Made by a program: the position numbers and the translations under genes. Source: Allobosea sp. Root483D1 (GTDB lineage Bacteria; Pseudomonadota; Alphaproteobacteria; Rhizobiales; Beijerinckiaceae). Taken from it: DNA of 64,000 nt. Shown here in pieces: positions 20,757 through 30,420 of this stretch. The DNA is taken from positions 157,769-221,768 of the forward strand of contig NZ_LMJW01000004.1 in assembly GCF_001429505.1 (NCBI RefSeq), in the 5' to 3' direction. The notes beneath the pieces were generated by a model. It worked only from the letters and a program-made list of their open reading frames with translations, searched no databases and had not been told where the DNA came from. Every line of letters begins with the position of its first letter. The first letter of the stretch is position 1.

Positions 20757-21638
20757 ATGCAGAAATACGCTCACTTCAAGGGGCTGACGATCCCGCTGCT
20801 GCTGCTCCTGCCGCAGCTCGCGATCACCGTCGTCTTCTTCTATTGGCCGGCGAGTCAGGCTGTCTGGCAGAGCTTCCTGATGCAGGATGCTTTCGGCATC
20901 TCGACCGAGTTTGTCTGGTTCGAGAACTATCGCGATCTGTTCGCGAAGCCTGAATACTACAAGGCGCTGATCAACACCGGCATCTTCTCGGTCTTCGTCG
21001 CGCTGTTTTCACTCTCGCTGGCGCTGCTCTTTGCGGTGATGGCCGATCGGAAGCTTCGTGGCGTCGAAATCTACAAGACGCTGCTGATCTGGCCCTACGC
21101 CGTCGCGCCCGCCATTGCCGGCGTGCTCTGGATGTTCATGTTCGATCCCTCGCTCGGCATGCTCGCTCGCGGCCTGCAATCGCTCGGCGTCAACTGGAAC
21201 CCGCGCCTCAACGGCAATGATGCGATGACGCTCGTCATCCTCGCGGCGACCTGGAAGCAGATCTCCTATAATTTCCTGTTCTTCCTCGCCGGCCTGCAAT
21301 CGATCCCGAAGAGCGTGATCGAGGCGGCGGTGATCGACGGTGCCCGGCCGATGCGGCGCTTCTGGACCATCATCTTCCCGCTGCTGTCGCCGACGACCTT
21401 CTTCCTGCTCGTCGTCAACCTCGTCTATGTCTTCTTCGACACCTTCGGCATCATCGACACCGTCTCGGGCGGCGGTCCTTCCGGGGCCACCACTACCCTG
21501 GTCTACAAGGTCTTTTCCGACGGCAAGGGTGGCACCAATCTCGGCGGCTCGGCAGCGCAGTCGGTGATCCTGCTGATCATGGTCATCGGCATGACCGCGT
21601 TCCAGTTCCGCTTCATCGAGCGGAAGGTGAACTACTGA
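20757..21638 (+). CDS. ugpA: glycerol-3-phosphate ABC transporter permease UgpA
   Basis: This 293-residue inner-membrane permease has six predicted helices. The first is [20 protein letters not shown]. The EAA loop that contacts the ATPase is [20 protein letters not shown]. It begins at MQKYAHFKG; the longer frame to 20574 reads through the palindromic repeat and is not credible. Its stop overlaps the next ATG as TGATG, coupling it to the creatininase-family gene rather than directly to ugpE. Confidence 0.95.
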   Translation: MQKYAHFKGLTIPLLLLLPQLAITVVFFYWPASQAVWQSFLMQDAFGISTEFVWFENYRDLFAKPEYYKALINTGIFSVFVALFSLSLALLFAVMADRKLRGVEIYKTLLIWPYAVAPAIAGVLWMFMFDPSLGMLARGLQSLGVNWNPRLNGNDAMTLVILAATWKQISYNFLFFLAGLQSIPKSVIEAAVIDGARPMRRFWTIIFPLLSPTTFFLLVVNLVYVFFDTFGIIDTVSGGGPSGATTTLVYKVFSDGKGGTNLGGSAAQSVILLIMVIGMTAFQFRFIERKVNY

Positions 21639-22396
21639 TGGGCTCCGTACTCTGGCAGGAGCTCACCGCCGAGGAATTGCGCGAGAAGGCGGCGAAGGAC
21701 GCCGTCGTCGTGCTGCCGGTCGCGTCGATGGAGCAGCACGGCCCGCATCTGCCGGTTGGCGTCGACACCATCCTGTGCGGCGGAGTCTGCAAGCTCGCAG
21801 CCGAGCGCGCCGGCGATGTCGATGTCGTCGTAGCGCCGACGCTCTGGTGCGGCATGGCCGAGCACCACATGGCCTTCGGCGGGACCTTCACCTTCGACAT
21901 CCCGACCTACCGCGCCGTCCTGCTCGCATTGCTGAAGAGCATAGAGCGCCACGGCTTCCACCGTGTCGTCATCGTCAACGGCCATGGCGGCAACATCGCC
22001 GCGCTCGCCGCTTTCCTGCCGGACTTCGCCCGCGAGACCTCGCTCCAGGTCCGTGCCACCACCTATTTCCTGCTGGCGCAGGAAGCGATGGCGCCGTTCA
22101 TGCAGGATCAGGTCAGCGTGCTGCATGCCTGCGAGGTCGAGACCTCGATGATGATGGCGCTGGCGCCGGAGATGATCAGGCACGAGCGGCTCGCCGAGGC
22201 GTTCGGCATGCTGGGCGCTGACCTCACCGCGCTGACGCGTCCAACCGTCGGCCGCTACCAGCCCTTTCGCCAGATGACCGAGACCGGCGTCATCGGCGAT
22301 GCCCGCAAGGCGACGCCCGAGAAGGGCAATGCCTTCCTGGAGGCTTCGGCGGAGGCGCTGGCGAAGCTCCTCAGTGAGCGTGGAGGACAAGGCTGA
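21638..22396 (+). CDS. creatininase-family amidohydrolase inside the ugp operon
   Basis: This 252-residue metal-dependent amidohydrolase matches the creatininase family (creatininase, MftE-like peptidases, formamide hydrolases). Metal-ligand positions are visible: E32, H34 and D43 in MEQHGPHLPVGVD, and the conserved NGHGGN segment. It overlaps ugpA upstream and ugpE downstream as TGATG on both sides, so it is a true operon member. That position is unusual for a G3P transporter. It may hydrolyse an amide carried by an imported compound, or the transporter may have been repurposed. The specific substrate is unknown. Confidence 0.9.
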   Translation: MGSVLWQELTAEELREKAAKDAVVVLPVASMEQHGPHLPVGVDTILCGGVCKLAAERAGDVDVVVAPTLWCGMAEHHMAFGGTFTFDIPTYRAVLLALLKSIERHGFHRVVIVNGHGGNIAALAAFLPDFARETSLQVRATTYFLLAQEAMAPFMQDQVSVLHACEVETSMMMALAPEMIRHERLAEAFGMLGADLTALTRPTVGRYQPFRQMTETGVIGDARKATPEKGNAFLEASAEALAKLLSERGGQG

Positions 22397-23244
22397 TGGT
22401 CGAGGACCGCCGCCTCGGCGATGCGATCGCCTATATCATCCTGACGATCGGCGTGCTCATTTGCGCCTTTCCGGTCTGGCTGACCTTCGTCGCCTCGACC
22501 TGGGACAACGCCACCATCATCAACGGGCAGTTGCCGCTCTATCCCGGGCCGCACTTCTTCGAGAACTACTACCGCATCCTGTTCGTCGGCACTTCAGGCT
22601 CCACCCGCGAGCCGGTGGCAAGCATGATGCTGAACTCCTTCATCATGGCGATGACGATCGCGCTGGGTAAGATCTTCATCTCGGTGCTCTCGGCCTACGC
22701 CATCGTCTATTACCGCTTCCCGTTCCGGATGGCGGCGTTCTGGATCATCTTCGTCACGCTGATGCTCCCCGTCGAGGTCCGCATCTTCCCGACCTTCAAG
22801 GTCGTCTCCGATCTCGGCATGCTCGACAGCTATCAGGGCCTGGCCGTGCCTCTGATCGCTTCGGCGACCGGCACGCTGCTGTTCCGGCAGTTCTTCATGA
22901 CCATTCCGGACGAACTGCTGGAGGCGTCCAAGATCGACGGCGCCGGCCCATTCAAGTTCTTCAAGGATACGGTGCTGCCGCTGTCGCTGACCACGATCGC
23001 GGCGCTGTTCGTCATCCAGTTCATCTATGGCTGGAACCAGTATCTCTGGCCGCTGCTGATCACGACCAAGGACTCGATGCAGACCATCGTGATCGGCATC
23101 CGCAAGATGATCACCACCTCCGACGCCCTGACCGAATGGCAGCTCGCCATGGCCACCGCCATGCTCGCCATGCTGCCGCCGGTCCTGGTCGTCATCGCCA
23201 TGCAGAGGCTCTTCGTGAAGGGCCTCGTCGAGACAGAGAAGTAG
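22396..23244 (+). CDS. ugpE: glycerol-3-phosphate ABC transporter permease UgpE
   Basis: This is the second permease of the Ugp system, 282 residues with about six helices. It starts [20 protein letters not shown]. The cytoplasmic EAA loop is [20 protein letters not shown]. Segments such as [20 protein letters not shown] are typical of UgpE/MalG-type permeases. Its start overlaps the creatininase stop by one base. It is followed after seven bases by ugpC. Confidence 0.95.
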   Translation: MVEDRRLGDAIAYIILTIGVLICAFPVWLTFVASTWDNATIINGQLPLYPGPHFFENYYRILFVGTSGSTREPVASMMLNSFIMAMTIALGKIFISVLSAYAIVYYRFPFRMAAFWIIFVTLMLPVEVRIFPTFKVVSDLGMLDSYQGLAVPLIASATGTLLFRQFFMTIPDELLEASKIDGAGPFKFFKDTVLPLSLTTIAALFVIQFIYGWNQYLWPLLITTKDSMQTIVIGIRKMITTSDALTEWQLAMATAMLAMLPPVLVVIAMQRLFVKGLVETEK

Positions 23245-23251
23245 CCCGCCC

Positions 23252-24331
23252 ATGGCTCAGGTCACGCTCAACAACGTCAAGAAGATCTATGCCGGTGGCG
23301 TCGAGGCGGTGAAAGGCGTCTCCTTCGACATCCCCGATGGTGGCTTCTGCGTCCTCGTCGGCCCCTCCGGCTGCGGCAAGTCGACCTTGCTGCGCATGGT
23401 CGCTGGGCTCGAGACGATCTCGGCCGGCGAGGTCGCGATCGGCAGCCGCGTCGTCAACCAGGTCGAGCCGGCCGACCGCGACATCGCCATGGTCTTCCAG
23501 AACTACGCGCTCTATCCGCATATGAGCGTCTACGACAACATGGCCTATGGGCTGCGCAACCGCGGCACGCCCAAGGACGAGATCGACAAGCGCGTGCAGG
23601 AAGCGGCGCGCATCCTCGCCATCGAGCCCTTCCTGCAGCGAAGGCCGCGCCAGCTCTCCGGCGGCCAGCGCCAGCGCGTCGCCATGGGCCGCGCCATCGT
23701 GCGCAAGCCCCAGGTCTTCCTGTTCGACGAGCCGCTCTCCAACCTCGACGCCAAACTGCGCGTGCAGATGCGCGTCGAGATCAAGAAGCTGCAGCGCGCG
23801 CTCGGCGTCACCGCGATCTACGTCACTCACGACCAGGTCGAGGCGATGACGCTCTCCGACAAGCTCGTGGTGATGAATGGCGGCCAGGTCGAGCAGATCG
23901 GCGTGCCATCGGAAGTCTACCGCAAGCCGGCGAGCCGCTTCGTCGCGACCTTCATCGGCTCACCGCCGATGAACCTGCTGCCGGCCAAGGTCGATGGGCA
24001 CGGCATCATCGCGCTCGGCGATGCCCTCCTGCAGGCGCGCGATCTGCGCGAGGACCTGCCCGCCGGCACCGCCGTCGAGGTCGGCCTGCGACCGGAGGAC
24101 ATCGAGATCGCCTCGGAGGGCGCCGCAGGCTCGCTGCCCTTCGATGTCGAGTTCATCGAGGAACTCGGCGCGACCCAGCTTTTCCACGGTCAGCTCGCCG
24201 GCAAGCCCTTCGTCATGCAGGCGGCGACCGGCGAAGTCGCAGCGCAGGCCGGGCGGCTGTGGATTTCGGTCAATCCCGACAAGGTCCACGTCTTCGACGC
24301 GGATAGCGGCGTCAGGCTGGGGAAGGCCTGA
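23252..24331 (+). CDS. ugpC: glycerol-3-phosphate ABC transporter ATPase UgpC
   Basis: This 359-residue ATPase of the MalK/UgpC group energises UgpAE. It shows Walker [10 protein letters not shown] (37-45), the signature [19 protein letters not shown], Walker [13 protein letters not shown] and the switch His in [13 protein letters not shown]-terminal TOBE-like regulatory domain ([13 protein letters not shown]) follows. It is the last gene of the operon, and a palindromic repeat lies directly downstream. Confidence 0.95.
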   Translation: MAQVTLNNVKKIYAGGVEAVKGVSFDIPDGGFCVLVGPSGCGKSTLLRMVAGLETISAGEVAIGSRVVNQVEPADRDIAMVFQNYALYPHMSVYDNMAYGLRNRGTPKDEIDKRVQEAARILAIEPFLQRRPRQLSGGQRQRVAMGRAIVRKPQVFLFDEPLSNLDAKLRVQMRVEIKKLQRALGVTAIYVTHDQVEAMTLSDKLVVMNGGQVEQIGVPSEVYRKPASRFVATFIGSPPMNLLPAKVDGHGIIALGDALLQARDLREDLPAGTAVEVGLRPEDIEIASEGAAGSLPFDVEFIEELGATQLFHGQLAGKPFVMQAATGEVAAQAGRLWISVNPDKVHVFDADSGVRLGKA

Positions 24332-24339
24332 GATCAGGC

Positions 24340-24445
24340 GTCATGCTCGGGCGAAGACCCGAGCATCTCAGCCAGCATGGGGCGCCAGTAGGCGCCTCTC
24401 GTCCAGAGTTTCTCGGGTCTGCGCTTCGCTCCGCCCGAGAATGAC
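24340..24445. repeat. nested palindromic repeat downstream of ugpC
   Basis: TGCTCGGG (24344-24351) pairs with CCCGAGCA (24358-24365). The ends GTCATGCTCGGGC (24340 on) and GCCCGAGAATGAC (24433-24445) form imperfect outer arms. The bottom strand from 24445 (GTCATTCTCGGGCGGAGCGA) has the same layout as the element at 20643, suggesting one repeat family. It may terminate or stabilise the ugp transcript. Confidence 0.65.
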
Positions 24446-24456
24446 GGCAGCTTCGC

Positions 24457-25095
24457 TCAGCTCACCGGCGCGTACTTCACCACGCAGCCATAGGCCTTGG
24501 TCGCGGGTTCCGAGACGGCCTTGCCAGCCTTGAGCTCGGCTATCGCCTGACGGACATAGCTCTTGGCTCCGGTCAGGCTGGAGGCACTCGATGACGGCTT
24601 GTCGTCGATCGCCCCGGCATAGGCGAGCGTGCCCTTGGGGTCGATGATGTACATGTGCGGTGTCGTCTGGGCGCCATAGGCACGGGCCAGCTGGCTCTTC
24701 GGGTCGAGCAGGATCGAGGCCGGCGCGGCGTCGCGCGTCTTGGTCAGCTCCCTGGCCTTGGCCGCGTCGACATGGCCCTGCTCGCCGGCGGGCGAGGAGA
24801 TCACCGAGAGCCAGACGATGCCGTCCTTGGCCATGTCCTTCTGCAGGCTCTGCATGGTCGCGCTGTTGTAGTGCTTCCGCACATAGGGGCAGTCATGGTT
24901 GGTCCATTCGAGGACCACCGTCTTGCCGGCATAGTCCGAGAGCTTCTGCAGCTTGCCGTCGACGTCGACGACCGAGAAATCGGGAGCCTTGGCGCCGGGC
25001 TTCGCCGCGTTCTGGGCCAAAGCGGCGCCGGAGGCGAGCGCCAGTGCGGTGGCGGTAAGGCCGGCGATGAAGATCTGTCTGGTCACGTCTGTCAT
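24457..25095 (-). CDS. exported thioredoxin-fold peroxiredoxin/redoxin family protein
   Basis: This 212-residue periplasmic protein has a signal peptide (MTDVTRQIFIAGLTATALAL... to ALAQ). The AhpC/TSA-Redoxin domain includes PGAKAPDFSVVDVDGK, the active-site region VVLEWTNHDCPYVRKHY, and the cis-Pro TTPHMYIIDPKG. There is only one cysteine at the active site (CPYV rather than CxxC), as in one-Cys peroxiredoxin-like members. It starts at the second Met, which has GGAGACAG before it. It lies just downstream of the DsbD-family gene, which may keep it reduced. Confidence 0.85.
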   Translation of the reverse strand: MTDVTRQIFIAGLTATALALASGAALAQNAAKPGAKAPDFSVVDVDGKLQKLSDYAGKTVVLEWTNHDCPYVRKHYNSATMQSLQKDMAKDGIVWLSVISSPAGEQGHVDAAKARELTKTRDAAPASILLDPKSQLARAYGAQTTPHMYIIDPKGTLAYAGAIDDKPSSSASSLTGAKSYVRQAIAELKAGKAVSEPATKAYGCVVKYAPVS

Positions 25096-25142
25096 GTCTG
25101 TCTCCATGGGTCGGTGGCAGATGGGTCGGCGTGGGCGTGATC

Positions 25143-27302
25143 TTATCGTGCGGTGGCGGTCTTCACCTCGCGGCCGGCGGCGCGCTCGGCGGCGCTCACC
25201 ACGGTCTCAGGCGTCAGCAATTGCGGCAGCACCTCCGCCTGTGCACCCTTCGTACCCGGATAGAACAGATAGAGCGGAACGCCGGCGCGGCCGTACTCGG
25301 CCAGTGTCGCGGCGATCGTCGCATTGCGATTGGTCCAGTCGGCCTTGAGATAGGCGACGCCGAGCTTGGCGAAAGCGTCTTTCACCTCCTGCCGCGACAG
25401 CGCGACCCGGTCGTTGGCGAGGCAGGTGATGCACCAGGCGGCGGTGAAATTGACGAAGACCGGCTTGCCCTGCCCCTGCAATTCGACGACCCGCGCCGGC
25501 GACCAGACGCCGGGCGCATCCGTCCCGGCCTGCGCGGTAGGCTGCACCGATGGCGTCGCGCTCTCGATCACGAAGGCCGAGGTCGCGCCGACGAGCAGGA
25601 TGGCGGCTACAGCCGCGACGGCGCGCAAGGCTCGGCCACTGCCGCGCGTCACGCCGACCAGCCAGAGCGCGAAACCGGCGACGAGGATCGCGACCAGCGC
25701 CGCGAGCGCCCCGTCGGCACCGGCCTGCATGGTTGCGACCCAGATCAGCCAGATCGCGGTCGCGAACATCGGGAAGGCGAAGGCCTGCTTCAGGATGAGC
25801 ATCCAGCGGCCCGGCTTCGGCAGCAGCCGCAGCAGGCCGGGCGCAAAGGAGAGCGCGACGACGGGCGCGGCGAAGCCGAGGGCCAGCGCCATGAAGATCG
25901 ACAGCGCCGCGCCCGGCGGCTGCGTCAGCGCATAGCCCATCGCCGCGCCCATGAACGGGGCGGTGCAGGGCGTCGCGACGACGACGGCGAGCGCGCCGGT
26001 CATGAAGGCACCGACCGGACCGCTCCGGCTGGCGAGCCCGTCGCCGACGCCTTGCAGCTTGCCGCCGATCTCGAAGGCGCCGATCAGGTTGAAGCCGATC
26101 AGCGTCATCAGCACGGCGAGCAGGATGACGAGCGGCGGCGACTGCAATTGGAAGCCCCAGCCGGCGCCGAGTGCGATCACAGCTGCACCCAGCACGAAGA
26201 AGGTCGCGAGCACGCCGGCGAGGAAGAGCAGGCCCTGTTGGCGCACTTCGCTGCGGCTCGCCTGCGCGACTTGCGCGAAGCCGAGCGCCTTGATGAACAG
26301 CACCGGCAGCACGCAGGGCATCAGATTGAGGATCAGCCCGCCGGCAAAAGCAAAGGCCAGCGCCAGCCAGATCGTCAGGTCTTCGGCCGGAGGCGGCGGC
26401 AGCGTCACCTTGGCCGGCGCCTGCGCCGGAGCGGCTACTGCCTGCAGCAGGGCCGGCTCGACTTCGGCGCTGAGCGCAAGGGCGCGCTTGTTGCCGCCCT
26501 CCGCGAAGGTGAGCACGCCGTCGGTCGCCGGCGTTCCGACCTTGAAGGCGGTGGAACGGGTGAGGGTAAGCGCGCCGTTCTCGACGGGCTGCTCGGCCGC
26601 ATGCTCGATCAGCGTGTCCAGGACCGGGAAGAAGCGGACATCGCTGGCGCCGGCCGGCAGGCCGGGCAAAGTGAGCGCGAGCTTGTCCTCGCCCTTCGCC
26701 GTCAGCTTGCCAGTGAAACCTGCCGGCTTCGGCAGGGCGGCGCGGGCCTCATCGATCCGCGCCTCGGCAGCGGTGTCGACAGTGCCGGCTGCCGCGATCG
26801 GCAGGTCGAGCTTGAACGCGCCTTCTTCGGGAATGCAGATCTTCTCGCAAACCAGCCAGGTCGCCTTGGCCGAGAGCGTCAGCGTCTCGCCCGGCTTGGC
26901 ATTGGCCGGGACCGAGATCTCGACCGGCAGCACGACATTGTCCTCGAAGCCGAAATTGACGAGCGGCTCGACCCGGATCGCCTTGGGCGTCGGCCACTGG
27001 ATCGTGCCGGCGCTCACCCCCTCCGGCAGCGTCCACTCGATACGGGTCGCTTCGCCGGAATCGCCGGGGTTCTGCCAGTAGCTGTGCCAGCCCGGCGCGA
27101 GCTTCTGGGTGAGGGCGACCTGGAAGCGCTCGCCCGGCGCGACGGCGTCGCGACTCGACAGCAAGGTGGCGGTGACACGCGGCGAGGTCACGGGAGCGGA
27201 TTCGGCGGCGAGCAACGGCGTGGGCGCCAGCAAGGCCAGCGCCATGGTGGCGCGCTGCAACAGCCGGATTGCGGTCCGGCGCGGAAGACTTGTCGCGGTC
27301 AT
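25143..27302 (-). CDS. dsbD: DsbD-family protein-disulfide reductase
   Basis: This 719-residue protein should pass electrons from cytoplasmic thioredoxin across the membrane to periplasmic thiols. The signal peptide is MTATSLPRRTAIRLLQRATM... to LLAAE. A periplasmic DsbD-alpha-like domain with C-x-x-x-C (VCEKICIPEEG) follows, then about eight membrane helices including LMPCVLPVLFIKALGF and VVATPCTAPFMGAAMGY, the two membrane cysteines. The C-terminal thioredoxin domain has AAWCITCLAND. The frame reads on upstream to 27566, but that region holds another gene on the same strand, and the ATG at 27302 leads directly into the signal peptide. The next gene downstream is a periplasmic redoxin. Confidence 0.9.
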   Translation of the reverse strand: MTATSLPRRTAIRLLQRATMALALLAPTPLLAAESAPVTSPRVTATLLSSRDAVAPGERFQVALTQKLAPGWHSYWQNPGDSGEATRIEWTLPEGVSAGTIQWPTPKAIRVEPLVNFGFEDNVVLPVEISVPANAKPGETLTLSAKATWLVCEKICIPEEGAFKLDLPIAAAGTVDTAAEARIDEARAALPKPAGFTGKLTAKGEDKLALTLPGLPAGASDVRFFPVLDTLIEHAAEQPVENGALTLTRSTAFKVGTPATDGVLTFAEGGNKRALALSAEVEPALLQAVAAPAQAPAKVTLPPPPAEDLTIWLALAFAFAGGLILNLMPCVLPVLFIKALGFAQVAQASRSEVRQQGLLFLAGVLATFFVLGAAVIALGAGWGFQLQSPPLVILLAVLMTLIGFNLIGAFEIGGKLQGVGDGLASRSGPVGAFMTGALAVVVATPCTAPFMGAAMGYALTQPPGAALSIFMALALGFAAPVVALSFAPGLLRLLPKPGRWMLILKQAFAFPMFATAIWLIWVATMQAGADGALAALVAILVAGFALWLVGVTRGSGRALRAVAAVAAILLVGATSAFVIESATPSVQPTAQAGTDAPGVWSPARVVELQGQGKPVFVNFTAAWCITCLANDRVALSRQEVKDAFAKLGVAYLKADWTNRNATIAATLAEYGRAGVPLYLFYPGTKGAQAEVLPQLLTPETVVSAAERAAGREVKTATAR

Positions 27303-27372
27303 GCCGATCAGATGCCCCCTTCCGCCGCGAAAAGCCAATGACAAGCGGGTGAGGGCGGCGCGAGGTCGCAGG

Positions 27373-27654
27373 TCAGGTGGTCCGGCCGACCTCGCGCGCG
27401 ACGTCCGAGAAGGGACGCATCCCGCTTTCCGGCCGGGTTGCGATCGAAAGGAAACGGGCAGCGAAGGCGAGCGAGTCGCGTTGGCTCGGACTGAGTTGGT
27501 CGCAGCGTTGCCGGTCGGCGAGCCCGGTTCGTTCGGCGTCCGCCAGCGCAGCCTTGAGTTGCCCATCGCTGAGAGCGCCTGAGGCCACCAGTGAGCGTAG
27601 AACGGCAGTGAAGGCCAGCAGCACGCCTTCGAGCTGGAGATTGGCGACGTTCAT
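27373..27654 (-). CDS. small hypothetical helical protein
   Basis: This 93-residue protein begins MNVANLQLEGVLLAFTAVLRSL. It is largely alpha-helical with alternating Leu/Ala, and a moderately charged C-terminal half (SPSQRDSLAFAARFLSIATR). No signal peptide or known domain is visible. It lies 70 bases upstream of the DsbD-family gene on the same strand and may be co-transcribed with it. Function unknown. Confidence 0.6.
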   Translation of the reverse strand: MNVANLQLEGVLLAFTAVLRSLVASGALSDGQLKAALADAERTGLADRQRCDQLSPSQRDSLAFAARFLSIATRPESGMRPFSDVAREVGRTT

Positions 27655-27780
27655 CTCGTCCTCCCGACGCTGATCGATCGGGCGGTCGGACGGCCACCGG
27701 GCAAGCCTGTGCCGGGGCCGCTCTCCGGCGCCCGGCGCATCTTGACATGGTCAGCCGGCCGCGGCGACCAGCTTATCTGT

Positions 27781-28815
27781 TCAGGCCGCCTGCGGTTGCT
27801 CGGCCGGAGGCAGATAGGCGCCCTGGAAGGTCGTCATCACATGCGCGACCATCTCGCGGGCGATGTGGAGCTGGTCGTCCTCGAAGGCGATCGTGCGCGG
27901 CGAGTTGAGCACGATCTCGTAGCTCGGGAAGTAGTCGACATAGTCGAAGCGGCGGAACAGCTCCTCGGCCACGGCGCGCAGCAGCGATTTCGAGGCGCTG
28001 TTGGCGACGATCACGTCGGCATCCTTGAAGGTCGCCCCGAACGGCACCGGCGACACCGTGACGACGAAGCGCATCTCGGGATTGCAGTGCTCGCGGATCA
28101 AACCGATGATGTCGAGCATGTCGGCCAGCGTCGCGTCATAGCCGTAGTCGACGAAGCGGAAGCGCTCCGGCATGCGCTGCAGCCAGCTCGGCCCGGGATG
28201 GGCGTTCATGGCGATCCCGGTCTCGGCATCGAGCCAGGTCTCGGTCAGGCCGAGCGTGAAGAAGCAGATGCGCGCCTGCTTGATCGTCGCCGTCGCCTCG
28301 GTCAGCCGCTTGCGATTGGCGAAGGCGGTGTCGCGGTCGAGCAGCTTGAGGCCGCTGGCATGCGGGTCGAACCACTGCCCGGGCGCGAGTTCGATCAACC
28401 CGTCATTGGGGTAGCTCTCGCCGCGCAGCACGCGCCTGAGCTCATGCGTCATCGAGCGGACCGAGTACTTGTTGAGCGCGCCGCGGGAAAGCTGGCCGCG
28501 ATCGGCACCGCCGCCGCGGCCAGTCTCCTCGTCCCAGCTTTCGAAATGCTCGGCCGGCACGCCATGGCCGCGCAGCAGCAGCGGCAGGCCGCGCATCATC
28601 AGGATGTTCTCGACCTCGCGCGCGAAGCACGAGCCCATGGTGAAGATCGGCCAGGACGGGTCGATCTTGAACTTCGGCTTGTGCTCGACGGCTAGGTAAT
28701 TTCCGGTCGTCAGGCGCTCCTTGGCCATCTTCTCCGGCTTGCCCGAGATCCAGCCGCGCACGGGGTTGCCGCGCATGATGGAGAGGGCGGTGCCTGCATT
28801 GTATTCGATCTTCAT
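27781..28815 (-). CDS. GSCFA-domain protein (SGNH-like hydrolase/acyltransferase)
   Basis: The 344-residue protein contains the defining TMGSCFAREVENIL block, with the family Ser and Cys, followed by ICFFTLGLTETW and FVVTVSPVPFGATF. GSCFA proteins are related to SGNH hydrolases. In polysaccharide loci they are suspected of adding or removing acyl groups, but the reaction is not established. CGCAGGAGACGATC precedes the ATG at 28815. It is the last gene of the long minus-strand glycan cluster, separated from the pyruvyl transferase gene by a 144-base gap with a hairpin (28929-28952). Confidence 0.85.
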   Translation of the reverse strand: MKIEYNAGTALSIMRGNPVRGWISGKPEKMAKERLTTGNYLAVEHKPKFKIDPSWPIFTMGSCFAREVENILMMRGLPLLLRGHGVPAEHFESWDEETGRGGGADRGQLSRGALNKYSVRSMTHELRRVLRGESYPNDGLIELAPGQWFDPHASGLKLLDRDTAFANRKRLTEATATIKQARICFFTLGLTETWLDAETGIAMNAHPGPSWLQRMPERFRFVDYGYDATLADMLDIIGLIREHCNPEMRFVVTVSPVPFGATFKDADVIVANSASKSLLRAVAEELFRRFDYVDYFPSYEIVLNSPRTIAFEDDQLHIAREMVAHVMTTFQGAYLPPAEQPQAA

Positions 28816-28928
28816 GATCGTCTCCTGCGTTCGTGGAACCTCTCGGGCTCGACGTTGCGGGCTTCGAAAGCCTTGCATGCTCGCCGCGCTCGCTGATGAC
28901 CCGGCGGCCCCCGGGGCGTTTCCTCCGA

Positions 28929-28952
28929 CCGGCGCGATCTTCGCCGCGCCGG
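28929..28952 (-). terminator. hairpin between pyruvyl transferase and GSCFA genes
   Basis: CCGGCGCG (28929-28936) and CGCGCCGG (28945-28952) make a perfect 8-bp stem with an 8-base loop just after the pyruvyl transferase stop codon. No T-run is present on the minus strand. It may lower expression of the GSCFA gene rather than end transcription fully. Confidence 0.4.
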
Positions 28953-28959
28953 GTTTGGG

Positions 28960-30420
28960 TCACATGCGGTGGGGAATGCCGTTGTAGTCGAGGAAGCCGC
29001 GCATCCGGTCGTAGGAGGCGGCATAGCTCTTCGCGAGATTGCCCAGCGCCGCCTCCTGGTAGACGGCACGCCAGCCGCCTTCCGCCAGCGCCGCCTCCGA
29101 CACGATCGGGATCTTCAGCGTCTCGGCCAATTCCTGGCTGCGTGTGTCGTAGGCGACGAGCACGCCCGGCACACCGTGCGCGACGGCCGGCAGCACGCCA
29201 TGGACGCGGTAGCCGACGGCAAGGTCGATCGACCTCGCGAACTCGTCATAGCGCTCGACGTCGAAGAAGGAGAACAGCTGCTTCTCGTAGATGCGCCGCA
29301 TCGCGGTATCGTCCGGCCCGTCCCACCACTTGGTCCTGACGAACTCGGCGACGGCCTTCTCCTTCGCGGCGCCATCGCGCAGGAAGAAGGCCTTCTCCTC
29401 CTGCTCGCCATGCGAGGACATCACCATCTCGCTCTGGCTGTCGACCTTGAGCAGCGCGGCCTTCTGGTTGCGCAGATAGGCTTCAGGATCGGCGGTGTAG
29501 CTCTTGTCGGCCTCGCGGCGCAGGCTGAAGGCGACCTTGCGGATCTCGCGCTGGTCGGGGATGCGGATCTTCAGGTCACGATTGCGGGTCCGGAAGATCG
29601 AGGGACAACCGACGACCTCGACATTGCGGATGCCGTTCTGGCGCAGGGTCTCGGCGCTGAAGGCGCCGCGCACGCCAATCGAGGCACAGCGCTCGCCGAC
29701 GATCGACCAGAAGCGCTTCGAAGCCTCCGGAAGCTCGATCCTGCGGTTCTGGCTCGCCTGGGCGCCAACGCCGATGGCGTAGACCGGCAGCTTCACCCGC
29801 TCCAGCACCTCGACGGCGCGGAACCACTCCATGTTCTCGTGGATGAAGTTCGAGCCGCGCACGAAGACGAAGTCGAACTCGTTGGCATAGCGCTCGATGT
29901 CGGCCTCGGTCGGCGCCATGATCTTCATCGGCTCCAGATGCGCGTAGCGCAGGAGCTTCAGTGTCGAATCATAGACGATCATGTCGCCGATGTTGAAGTA
30001 GTCGGAGAGCAGCTTCTCCATCGGCGCGCGGTACCAGCGCACCTTGTCGTGCTCATGGACCTCGCCGGCCGGATAGATCACCAGCGCGCGCAGTTTGGTC
30101 TCGGTCGCGATCGGACGCAGATTCGAGCCCGGGGCGAGCGTGCCCGTGGCTGCATCGGCGATCGCGACCGAGTGGGGGCGCCCATTGGGCATACCTGGCA
30201 GCGGGATCGTCAGCTCGGCGACATCGGCTTCGCCGGTGACGATCGCGCCGGGATGGATGGTGGCGTAGTCCTGCCCGTCGAGCATCAGCTTGAGCACCGG
30301 CCAGCTCCGGTCGGGCCGGCGCCCGATGGCGACGACGACCTCGCCGGTGGTGGCGCGCAGGATCTTGATGGCGTTCTCAGCCGAGACCACGGAGCCGAGA
30401 TTGAGCACGGGCGCGTTCAT
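28960..30420 (-). CDS. polysaccharide pyruvyl transferase family protein with N-terminal extra domain
   Basis: This 486-residue protein probably transfers a pyruvyl ketal, or another group by the same fold, to a surface glycan. The PF04230-like part spans about residues 120-460. Landmarks are FVFVRGSNFIHENMEWF, PVYAIGVGAQASQNRRIEL, CASIGVRGAFSAETLRQNGI and VGYRVHGVLPAVAHGVPGVL. The first 110 residues form a beta-rich module (ILRATTGEVVVAIGRRPDRS) absent from its paralogue at 31616. AAGGAGGGGCC precedes the ATG, which overlaps the upstream stop by four bases. Pyruvyl transfer is inferred from the family only. Confidence 0.85.
   Translation of the reverse strand: MNAPVLNLGSVVSAENAIKILRATTGEVVVAIGRRPDRSWPVLKLMLDGQDYATIHPGAIVTGEADVAELTIPLPGMPNGRPHSVAIADAATGTLAPGSNLRPIATETKLRALVIYPAGEVHEHDKVRWYRAPMEKLLSDYFNIGDMIVYDSTLKLLRYAHLEPMKIMAPTEADIERYANEFDFVFVRGSNFIHENMEWFRAVEVLERVKLPVYAIGVGAQASQNRRIELPEASKRFWSIVGERCASIGVRGAFSAETLRQNGIRNVEVVGCPSIFRTRNRDLKIRIPDQREIRKVAFSLRREADKSYTADPEAYLRNQKAALLKVDSQSEMVMSSHGEQEEKAFFLRDGAAKEKAVAEFVRTKWWDGPDDTAMRRIYEKQLFSFFDVERYDEFARSIDLAVGYRVHGVLPAVAHGVPGVLVAYDTRSQELAETLKIPIVSEAALAEGGWRAVYQEAALGNLAKSYAASYDRMRGFLDYNGIPHRM

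Noticed and set aside
25131..27341. A 736-codon frame antisense to the DsbD-family gene
   Set aside because: Shadow frame with low-complexity composition and no domains.
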